The translations under genes were made by a program, and so were the position numbers. Source: Thiovulum sp. ES (GTDB taxonomy: Bacteria > Campylobacterota > Campylobacteria > Campylobacterales > Thiovulaceae). Taken from it: a DNA stretch of 39,054 nt. The notes under the pieces were generated by a model that worked only from the letters and a program-made list of their open reading frames with translations, made no database searches and was not told the origin of the DNA. The stretch is from positions 1 through 39,054 of the forward strand of contig AKKQ01000012.1 in the NCBI GenBank assembly GCA_000276965.1. The letters run 5' to 3'. Shown here piece after piece: positions 32,941 to 39,054 of the stretch. Within the stretch, counting starts at the first letter, position 1. Each line of letters starts with the position of its first letter.

Positions 32941-33444
32941 ATGCAAACAACAAAATTAAAAGGTAATGACGTAGCTCTTGCTGGTAAAACAGTTAATGTT
33001 GGTGATAAAGCACCAGTTGTTACAGTTGTAAATAGTGAAGATCTTTCTGATGTTACAGTTGGTGGAGCTTCTGGAAAAAAACAACTTGTAGTTGCTGTTC
33101 CATCTCTTGACACTCCAGTATGTGCTACTGAAACAAGAACTTTCAATTCAAAAGTTGCTGATCTTGATAATGTAGACGTTGTTACAGTTTCTATGGATTT
33201 ACCATTCGCATCAAAAAGATTTTGTGCTACTGAGGGAATTGATAAACTTGTTGTTGCTTCTGACTTCAGAAATAAAGATTTCTCTTATAACTATGGAACT
33301 TTAATTGCTGATGGTGCATTAGCTGGTGTTTCTGCTAGAGTTATTTTTGTAATTAACGAAGAGGGAACTGTTACTTATAAGCAAGTTGTTCCTGAAATTA
33401 CAGAAGAGCCTAATTATGATGAAGCTCTTGAGGCACTTAAGTAA
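32941..33444 (+). CDS. tpx: Thiol peroxidase (Tpx, atypical 2-Cys peroxiredoxin)
   Basis: From the ATG at 32941 (behind AGGGAGTTTGTTA) the enzyme is 167 residues; a TTG two codons upstream is the less likely alternative. The peroxidatic Cys61 is in SLDTPVCATETRTFN and the resolving Cys95 in SKRFCATEG, the Tpx pattern. It reduces hydroperoxides using thioredoxin in the cytoplasm or periplasm. Codon use is more biased than in its neighbours (many GTT, GCT, CTT), consistent with high expression. No CGATGAGGT word occurs in it. The next gene begins 3 bp after its stop. Confidence 0.96.
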   Translation: MQTTKLKGNDVALAGKTVNVGDKAPVVTVVNSEDLSDVTVGGASGKKQLVVAVPSLDTPVCATETRTFNSKVADLDNVDVVTVSMDLPFASKRFCATEGIDKLVVASDFRNKDFSYNYGTLIADGALAGVSARVIFVINEEGTVTYKQVVPEITEEPNYDEALEALK

Positions 33445-33447
33445 TCT

Positions 33448-34452
33448 TTGATACATGACTTTTTAGTTATTGGTGGAGGCATCGGTGGTGCTTCTATCAG
33501 CTACTTTCTTCACCGAGCAGGTTACTCGGTGGCACTTCTTGAAAAACGAGGTCTTGGTTTTGGTGGTAGCGGTGCAGCTGGTGCATTTATTCATTGGAAA
33601 CTCGAAAAAGATGGAGACCTAGCAAAACTCAATAATTTAGCAACAAGCTTTTCTCTTAAATTCTACGAAAAATATTTTTCCAAACATTTTCATAAAGCTG
33701 TAAGCGATTATTATAAAATAGATGGCGACATAACAAAAGTTATCTCTGGGATGGTTGATGCGACACTTATTTTAAAAGCTATGACAAAAGGCATCAGAGT
33801 TTATGAGACAAATGTTGAAGAATTAAAAAGAGTTTCAGGAGTTTGGAATTTAAACGGACACGAGGGACGAAATATAATTTTTGCGACTGGTGCTTTTCAT
33901 TTTCCAATACATGAGCCATATATTCAAATTCGACCAATTTGGGGACAGCGGATAGATGTGCATTCGCCAACAAAAACCAGACTGATTCAACATAATGAAG
34001 TCTCAATTTCTCAAAGTATTTGGGGAATTCACAGAATTGGAGCGACTCATCACCGAAATATTTTTAGTAAAGAGGTTTCATATGAAGAGAGCGATAGACT
34101 TTTAGAAAAAGCTCTGAAAATTGTAAATTTAGAAGATGCGGTAATTTCAAAAACTTACAGCGGAACTCGTTCAGCATCAACAGATTTTTTTCCTATTTTA
34201 GGAAAGATTGTCAATTCAAATGAGACAATGCAAAAATTTCCACAAATCCGAAATGGTCGAGCATATTCACATGAAGATTATGTTTATTACAAAAATATTT
34301 ATCTTTTTACAGGATTTGGCGGACACGGTTTTACACTTGCTCCATATCTTTCGTATAAATTTGTACAGAATTTAAAAAGCGGAAAAGAGTTTTTAGATGA
34401 TTTTGTAGAACCTCATCGCTTTTTTACACGATGGGTTAAGAAGCAAGGCTAG
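33448..34452 (+). CDS. FAD-dependent oxidoreductase (DAO family, MnmC C-terminal-like)
   Basis: The 334-residue protein opens HDFLVIGGGIGGASISYFLH, the dinucleotide-binding motif, with EKRGLGFGGSGAAGAF after it. The C-terminal part has TYSGTRSASTDFFPILG and LFTGFGGHGFTLAPYLSYKF. These are characteristic of the FAD/oxidoreductase half of tRNA-modifying MnmC, which removes the carboxymethyl group of cmnm5U34. It lacks the methyltransferase half, as in several Campylobacterota. Glycine/D-amino-acid oxidase is the alternative. The start appears to be TTG at 33448, only 3 bp after tpx, with no good Shine-Dalgarno. It ends in a hairpin. Confidence 0.8.
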   Translation: MIHDFLVIGGGIGGASISYFLHRAGYSVALLEKRGLGFGGSGAAGAFIHWKLEKDGDLAKLNNLATSFSLKFYEKYFSKHFHKAVSDYYKIDGDITKVISGMVDATLILKAMTKGIRVYETNVEELKRVSGVWNLNGHEGRNIIFATGAFHFPIHEPYIQIRPIWGQRIDVHSPTKTRLIQHNEVSISQSIWGIHRIGATHHRNIFSKEVSYEESDRLLEKALKIVNLEDAVISKTYSGTRSASTDFFPILGKIVNSNETMQKFPQIRNGRAYSHEDYVYYKNIYLFTGFGGHGFTLAPYLSYKFVQNLKSGKEFLDDFVEPHRFFTRWVKKQG

Positions 34453-34470
34453 TTTCCAAAAGAGGAAACT
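34451..34470. terminator. Hairpin between convergent genes
   Basis: AGTTTCC (34451-34457) pairs with GGAAACT (34464-34470) around AAAAGA. It starts inside the stop codon of the FAD oxidoreductase gene and precedes the ddl stop at 34480 by 9 bp. It lacks a T tract on plus, but a long T run lies before it on minus, so its termination activity is uncertain. Confidence 0.5.
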
Positions 34471-34479
34471 GGAAAAAAA

Positions 34480-35520
34480 TTAAAGCTCTTTGCCTTTCAT
34501 TTTTTTGATTTGATGAATATACTGATACGACTTTGGAATTTCATGTTTGTACGGAATTTCAATTGATTTAAGAATTTCAGCAAAATCTGGAAAAAGATAA
34601 CTTGACAAACTACCTGGAACTGAATTTATCTCATTCAAATATACTTTTCCATCAATCACAAAGAAATCACAACGAATCACTGAACCATGAAAAAGATCAC
34701 TGTAAATTGCTGTAAATTTTGCGATGAGGTCTTTTCTCAAATTTTTATCAATATCCGCATTTTGAACTGTTTCAGAACGAGAAAAATCAAGATATTTCCC
34801 GTCAAAATCAAGAATTCTGTCCTTAACAGGTTTTTCAATATTTGAAACAACAAGTCTAGTTGTATAAGTTCCAGCGATGTTATACTCTTCAACACCTTCG
34901 ATAAATGGTTCTGCAATTGCCATATCATCATATTGAAAAGCTGTATCAAGTGCATATTCTAATTCAGACTCTTTTTCAACAATTGAAACTCCAAGCGAAC
35001 TTCCAAGAGTTAAAGGTTTGATGATGACAGGGAAAGAGAGTTTTTTTAGGATTCTTTCTCCTTTTCTGGATAGAACTTCATAATCAAGAGTCTCAACACC
35101 AATACTATTTGCATAAAGTTTTGTCAATTCCTTATTTAGAGAAATAACACTTGCTTCTCTTCGAGGAGAAATCACATTGAAATCATAAAGCTCAAGAAGT
35201 GAAAAAAGAACACCGTCCTCTCCTGTTCCTCCATGAACCAAATTTATTACTTTCAAATTCGAGAATTTTTCTTTACCAAAAATAACTTTTGTCTCAAAAA
35301 AACCAGAGTTTAGCGATAGCTTTTTCTCTTTTTTATACTCTTTTGAAGAGAAAAAATTAATATTCATTTTATCTTCAGGAATTAGATAAAAATCTTTGTC
35401 AAAATCAAAAAAGATAAAAAGAGGGTTTTCCCCTCCAAGAACTTTTTTTAAAGTAATTGCACTAACTATACTAATTTCATGCTCGAAACTAATACCACCA
35501 AAAACTATCGCAAATTTCAT
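34480..35520 (-). CDS. ddl: D-alanine--D-alanine ligase
   Basis: The 346-residue ATP-grasp enzyme makes the D-Ala-D-Ala dipeptide for peptidoglycan. Signatures are MKFAIVFGGISFEHEIS at the N terminus, LVHGGTGEDG, IIKPLTLGSSLGVS for ATP binding and LNEINSVPGSLSSYLFP near the C terminus. It starts with ATG at 35520, 12 bp after the chemoreceptor gene, with AAAGAGCTG as ribosome-binding site. Transcription with the chemoreceptor is likely, but the functions are unrelated. Confidence 0.95.
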   Translation of the reverse strand: MKFAIVFGGISFEHEISIVSAITLKKVLGGENPLFIFFDFDKDFYLIPEDKMNINFFSSKEYKKEKKLSLNSGFFETKVIFGKEKFSNLKVINLVHGGTGEDGVLFSLLELYDFNVISPRREASVISLNKELTKLYANSIGVETLDYEVLSRKGERILKKLSFPVIIKPLTLGSSLGVSIVEKESELEYALDTAFQYDDMAIAEPFIEGVEEYNIAGTYTTRLVVSNIEKPVKDRILDFDGKYLDFSRSETVQNADIDKNLRKDLIAKFTAIYSDLFHGSVIRCDFFVIDGKVYLNEINSVPGSLSSYLFPDFAEILKSIEIPYKHEIPKSYQYIHQIKKMKGKEL

Positions 35521-35532
35521 TTCAGCTCTTTC

Positions 35533-37779
35533 TTAACTTTTGTAGAGTGAGAGTTCATCTTGGAGTTTCATACCACTTGTATTTAACTCTTCCGCTGTAT
35601 TCAACATATCATTAATACTTCTTGTATTTTCATCTGAAAGTTTTGTGATTTGTTGAATTTTCTGAATAATATCAGTTGTCTTTTTTGTAGCATCACTCGC
35701 AACTTCAACTGTTGATTCAATAAGTGTAACAGACTCTTTGATATTTTCTGAAGACTCTGTAATTTTCTTATCTGCATCTTTTGAAATTACGGAAAGTTGA
35801 TTGATTTGACCAGAACTTTTGTTCATCTCTTTTGCACTATCTCGGATTTCATCAAGAACAGTTCCAACAATTTTATTAACTTCGCCAAGACTTTCTTGAG
35901 TTTTTTCAGCAAGTTTTGTAACTTCAAAAGCAACAACTGCAAATCCTCGACCATATTCACCAGCACGAGCAGCTTCAATCGCAGCATTTAATGCAAGAAG
36001 ATTTGTTTGATCCGCAATATCATCAATTGTTAAAAGAACATCTCTAATTTTTTGTGCATTATCTGAAAGTAACGTAAGTCGCTTAGCAAGTTCTTTCTGA
36101 TTTGTAGAAGCACCTTGGACTTTTTTCGATAAATCAGAAACCTCATCTTTTGCTTTGATCAACTCATGATTTGAACGACTGATAAGCTCTTTTGATTCTT
36201 TAATTTTTCCAGATGTGTCCATAAGATTTGCAGAAATTGTTTTTCCACTATCCGAGATACTTGTAAGGGTTTTATTTTCAGATGAGATTCTTTGAGAAAT
36301 TGACTCCGAAACTTTTATAACTTGCCGTGAAACACTCAAGTTTCTTTCTGCCAACTCTTTAACTATATTTACTAGGTCTTGAATTCTAGCAATAAAACTG
36401 TTGATATTTCCACCAACTTCACCAAATTCGTCTTTTCTATAAATATGGAGTCTTTGAGTTAAATCACCTTCACCTTCTGAAATGCCTGATGTAGTATAAA
36501 CAATATCTACAAGCGGTGCACTCATAAATTTGTCAATAAAAATAAACATTGTAACAATTGCAAGGATTCCTGTAATTAAAGAGATTGCAAAAACAATATT
36601 TATAACTTCAACTGTCTCTTTAGTTCCTTCAGAAATAGCAACTTCACTAATAATTGCCCAATTTCTATCAAAAACTTTGATTGAATCGTAGGCAAGAATT
36701 GTTTCTCTACCGAGATAATTTTTTTCTTGAAGACCAGTTCCTCTATTTCCAAGAAGAGCATCTTTGATATAGTGATTTTTAATTTCATGAATACCAATTG
36801 TTGATTTCGATTTTTTGATTAAGTAATTACTACTAAGTTCTTCAATAAATCTACTATTTGTTCTCATTTTATAGTCTGAGCCAACAATATAAGTCTCATC
36901 AGTTTCACCGAAATAATTGCTACTTAAAAGAGAGTCAATCTTATTAATTGGAAGTTGGAATGCAATAACACCCTCTAATTTTCCGTCAATATAAATTGGA
37001 GAAGATACGAAAGAGGCAGGGGCATTGTATGATGGTTCGTAGTAATCATAATCTTCAAAAATAACTTCGCCCTCAGTGGATTTAATTGTTCGGAAAAATA
37101 TTCTTCCAAGAGCAGAAAGTTTATAAACACCATCTCTTAAATTTGTTGCAAAGTCTTTCTCTTTATAAGTTGTATAAACAATATCTCCGTTTTTGTCAAT
37201 AAGAAAAATATCGTAAAACTCAAACTCTTTTAGAACCTTATTAAAATTATCATGGTATTTTTTATGCTGATTCATATATGAGATGTACTCATACTTTGCG
37301 TCAAATGTTAGATCATTTTTTTCACCAATATTTGCATTATTATCTAGAATAAAAATTTTGTGGGCAATTTTTCCATTTAAAGACGAAGGAAGATACTGTT
37401 TTAGTAATTTTGTTCCATTTACCTCAACATCATAATTTACTTTTGAAATATATTCTGTTTTATAGTGATGGATGAGGTCTTTATTTAACTCTTCTTCATC
37501 AACTTTAACTTCATCAGAAATCTTACCGAAGGATTCTCTAAAAGCTAAGAGGCTCTCTTTTGTAAACTCATTAACAGCAAGGGAAGAAGCGACAGATTTG
37601 TATGTATTAAACATCTTTTCTATAAAAAGAGTTTTATCTGCAATATTTGCTTGTAGATTCTCTTTCGTGCTTTCTAATAGTGTTGTTTCAAAAGAGCTAA
37701 CCGCCGTCATGGTGGTTATCGCTACAGAAATAACAACTGATAAAATTGAAAGCCCAATTATCCTGAACTTAACCGACAT
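35533..37779 (-). CDS. Methyl-accepting chemotaxis protein with dCache-type sensor
   Basis: This 748-residue chemoreceptor has TM1 at about 7-27, a large periplasmic sensor to about 385, TM2 ([20 protein letters not shown]), a HAMP domain with [19 protein letters not shown], and a long cytoplasmic coiled coil. The hairpin tip is fully canonical: [20 protein letters not shown] then [14 protein letters not shown]. The sensor has [11 protein letters not shown] and later [11 protein letters not shown], typical of double Cache domains that bind small organic ligands; the ligand is unknown. It starts with ATG at 37779 behind AAAGG. It is a useful comparison for the Amt fusion, whose tip departs from this consensus. 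Confidence 0.95.
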   Translation of the reverse strand: MSVKFRIIGLSILSVVISVAITTMTAVSSFETTLLESTKENLQANIADKTLFIEKMFNTYKSVASSLAVNEFTKESLLAFRESFGKISDEVKVDEEELNKDLIHHYKTEYISKVNYDVEVNGTKLLKQYLPSSLNGKIAHKIFILDNNANIGEKNDLTFDAKYEYISYMNQHKKYHDNFNKVLKEFEFYDIFLIDKNGDIVYTTYKEKDFATNLRDGVYKLSALGRIFFRTIKSTEGEVIFEDYDYYEPSYNAPASFVSSPIYIDGKLEGVIAFQLPINKIDSLLSSNYFGETDETYIVGSDYKMRTNSRFIEELSSNYLIKKSKSTIGIHEIKNHYIKDALLGNRGTGLQEKNYLGRETILAYDSIKVFDRNWAIISEVAISEGTKETVEVINIVFAISLITGILAIVTMFIFIDKFMSAPLVDIVYTTSGISEGEGDLTQRLHIYRKDEFGEVGGNINSFIARIQDLVNIVKELAERNLSVSRQVIKVSESISQRISSENKTLTSISDSGKTISANLMDTSGKIKESKELISRSNHELIKAKDEVSDLSKKVQGASTNQKELAKRLTLLSDNAQKIRDVLLTIDDIADQTNLLALNAAIEAARAGEYGRGFAVVAFEVTKLAEKTQESLGEVNKIVGTVLDEIRDSAKEMNKSSGQINQLSVISKDADKKITESSENIKESVTLIESTVEVASDATKKTTDIIQKIQQITKLSDENTRSINDMLNTAEELNTSGMKLQDELSLYKS

Positions 37780-37834
37780 TTGAAACCTTTAAGGTAAATT
37801 TTTTACGGGATATTCCCTACAATTTGCTTTTTTA

Positions 37835-37840
37835 ATCATA
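37835..37840 (-). promoter_or_regulatory. -10 box for the chemoreceptor gene
   Basis: On the minus strand GTTATGATTAAA gives a TATGAT hexamer about 55 nt before the ATG, preceded by a T-rich tract as in Campylobacterota sigma-70 promoters. A short inverted repeat GGGA/TCCC (37807-37817) lies in the 5' leader. No sigma-28-type or sigma-54-type box is recognised. Confidence 0.5.
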
Positions 37841-37881
37841 ACACAAAAAACTTTAACAAAAAATAGAATTGGAATTTCTTA

Positions 37882-38148
37882 TTATTGCACAAATTTTGGT
37901 ATGTAATTAAACATTCGTTCTGAAAACTCAACCGTTAGATTTAACATCCACGGCATAGTTAAGATCATTACAATAACAACACCAATAATTTTTGGGATAA
38001 AAGAGAGGGTCATCTCATTAATTTGGGTCGTTGCTTGAAAAATTGAGACTGCCAAACCAAGTAACATACCAGTTAATAGAGTTGGCAAACCTAGGAATAG
38101 AGCCAATTTGAAAGTCTCTATTCCTAATTTAATCAGCTCATTTTCCAT
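37882..38148 (-). CDS. fliQ: Flagellar export protein FliQ
   Basis: The 88-residue protein has two transmembrane helices: LFLGLPTLLTGMLLGLAVSI with QATTQINEMTLSFIPKI in the loop, then VVIVMILTMPWMLNLTVEF. QATTQINE-TL-F-PK is the FliQ signature. It is part of the FliPQR export gate of the flagellar type III system. The ATG at 38148 overlaps the folD stop by 11 nt, so it is translated from the folD transcript. fliP and fliR are not in the window, as is common in this phylum where flagellar genes are scattered. Confidence 0.95.
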   Translation of the reverse strand: MENELIKLGIETFKLALFLGLPTLLTGMLLGLAVSIFQATTQINEMTLSFIPKIIGVVIVMILTMPWMLNLTVEFSERMFNYIPKFVQ

Positions 38149-38977
38149 CTCTAATTTTTGCCGATTTCACCGTGTTTTTTAGAAGCATTGCAATTGTCAT
38201 TGGTCCAACTCCACCTGGAACTGGTGTAATATAACTAGCTTTTTTGGAAACATTCTCAAAATCAACATCACCAACAATTTTTCCATCTGCTCTTTTATTT
38301 ATACCTACATCAAGAACAACTACTCCATCTTTAACCATATCAGCTCCGATGAGGTTCTCTTTTCCAACCGCAACAACAAGAATGTCTGCTTTCAAAGTAT
38401 GCTCTTTTAAATTTTGTGTGTAGATGTGGCAAATCTCAACTGTTGCATTTCTATTTAAAAGAAGAGAAGCAATTGGTTTTCCAACTATATTACTAGCACC
38501 AACAACAACAACATTTTTTCCCTGAATATCTATTTCGTATTTATCTAATAACTCTACCATTCCAAGTGGTGTGCAAGGTGCAAAAGTATCAAGACCTGTT
38601 AAAACTCCTCCTACATTCGTTGGGTGAAATCCATCAACATCTTTTTTTGGATCAATAAGTTCTAAAATTTTGTCTGTGTTTAAATGTTTTGGCAATGGCA
38701 ATTGAACAAGAATTCCATCAACTTTTGAATCTATGTTTAATTCTAAAACTCTATTCTCTAACTCTTCTTGTGAAATATCTTCAGGAAGTTCTACTGAAAT
38801 AGAATTAATTCCAACATACTCACATGCCTTTTTCTTCATTGACACATAAAGCTCACTCGCCTTATCATTTCCAACAAGCACAACTGCTAAACCAACTTTT
38901 CTACTATAGTTAGCAAGTTCGTTTTTTAACTCTTCTTTGATTTCTGAAGATAGTTTTTTTCCGTCAAGTAAATTCAC
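38138..38977 (-). CDS. folD: Methylenetetrahydrofolate dehydrogenase/cyclohydrolase
   Basis: The 279-residue bifunctional enzyme interconverts 5,10-methylene- and 10-formyl-tetrahydrofolate. Signatures are ELYVSMKKKACEYVGI with the catalytic Lys, VDGILVQLPLPKHL, DVDGFHPTNVG, GASNIVGKP for NADP and ITPVPGGVGPMTIAML. I chose the GTG at 38977 because NLLDGKKLSSEIKEEL is the standard FolD N terminus; the open frame reaches a TTG at 39001 whose eight-residue leader is not expected. It is the first gene of a folD-fliQ pair. The 53 bp after 39001 show nothing recognisable. Confidence 0.95.
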   Translation of the reverse strand: MNLLDGKKLSSEIKEELKNELANYSRKVGLAVVLVGNDKASELYVSMKKKACEYVGINSISVELPEDISQEELENRVLELNIDSKVDGILVQLPLPKHLNTDKILELIDPKKDVDGFHPTNVGGVLTGLDTFAPCTPLGMVELLDKYEIDIQGKNVVVVGASNIVGKPIASLLLNRNATVEICHIYTQNLKEHTLKADILVVAVGKENLIGADMVKDGVVVLDVGINKRADGKIVGDVDFENVSKKASYITPVPGGVGPMTIAMLLKNTVKSAKIRDGK

Positions 38978-39054
38978 TCTATTTATTAACCTCTTTTTCA
39001 AAAATTCTACCGAATTATAAATTACTTAAAATACTTTATCCCCATCTAAAAAAA

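Larger units (their letters stand above)
1086..38355. repeat. Dispersed 9-bp word CGATGAGGT (uptake-sequence-like), 24 exact copies plus 7 one-base variants
   Basis: Exact copies on plus start at 7222, 10608, 13949, 24277, 29101, 31571, 32366, 34722 and 38347. Reverse-complement copies (ACCTCATCG) start at 1086, 2101, 4447, 7164, 11455, 12065, 12640, 13780, 20453, 23142, 24221, 27064, 29752, 31469 and 34410. The 8-mer GATGAGGT with another first base starts at 1157, 16154, 18501, 25482 and 37471, and as ACCTCATC at 5520 and 36140. The base after the word is usually C or T. All copies lie in coding DNA. They read as Asp-Glu-Val, Pro-His-Arg, Thr-Ser-Ser or x-Leu-Ile depending on frame and strand, so the DNA word rather than a peptide is conserved. 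Confidence 0.85.

Noticed and set aside
1086-38355. CGATGAGGT as a Chi-like polar site
   Set aside because: Copies are found on both strands in similar numbers within one 39-kb stretch, whereas Chi sites are strongly polar; replichore data could still change this.
1-39054. tRNA or rRNA genes
   Set aside because: No T-loop-like GTTCGA core with matching acceptor stems and no conserved rRNA segments were found in the intergenic spaces.

Overview
The window is AT-rich (about one third GC by eye), gene-dense and almost purely chromosomal. The gene set points to the Campylobacterota (Epsilonproteobacteria). It has an RNase J with a basic N-terminal extension, a stand-alone FlhB C-terminal paralogue (FlhX) beside ccoS, a biosynthetic arginine decarboxylase, FliQ, two chemoreceptor-type proteins, a Tpx peroxidase and Campylobacter-like DnaN, KsgA, IspG and FolD. 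No rRNA, tRNA or CRISPR array was seen, and no intergenic gap exceeds about 185 bp.

Layout. Positions 1-430 hold the C-terminal end of a repeat/coiled-coil protein, followed by a D-2-hydroxyacid dehydrogenase and a strong terminator. A minus-strand block (1383-10075) carries an outer-membrane protein, flhX, ccoS, gmk, dnaN, argG, a family 9 glycosyltransferase, a two-gene phage-like regulatory cassette (XRE plus antirepressor) flanked by 20-bp direct repeats, and a frameshifted capsule glycosyltransferase gene. Plus-strand genes follow: two glycosyltransferases, fabH, a lipoprotein, and a fusion of an Amt ammonium channel to a double-HAMP/chemoreceptor signalling domain. A second minus-strand block holds rnj, ksgA, an unknown gene, comEA, a secreted protein, speA and ispG.

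Positions 24164-28386 form an accessory island. It holds an unknown protein, an MntA/HepT-type nucleotidyltransferase-HEPN toxin-antitoxin pair, and, convergent to them, an operon of a NYN-family nuclease with a LOTUS-like region followed by a solitary Cas6-like endoribonuclease. After that come a Wzz-like chain-length protein, two envelope proteins, a polyferredoxin, tpx, a FAD oxidoreductase, ddl, a dCache chemoreceptor, fliQ and folD.

The strongest observations are four. (1) The Amt-chemoreceptor fusion would couple ammonium binding or transport directly to the chemotaxis array. (2) The word CGATGAGGT is scattered over both strands and in several codon frames, about once per gene, which looks like a DNA uptake sequence; a ComEA competence protein lies in the same window. 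(3) The NYN-LOTUS/Cas6 operon sits next to a HEPN/MNT module with no CRISPR array or effector genes. (4) Two housekeeping genes, dnaN (CTG) and ispG (ATC), appear to lack a standard start codon. All functional calls rest on motif recognition by eye; no database search or structure prediction was run.
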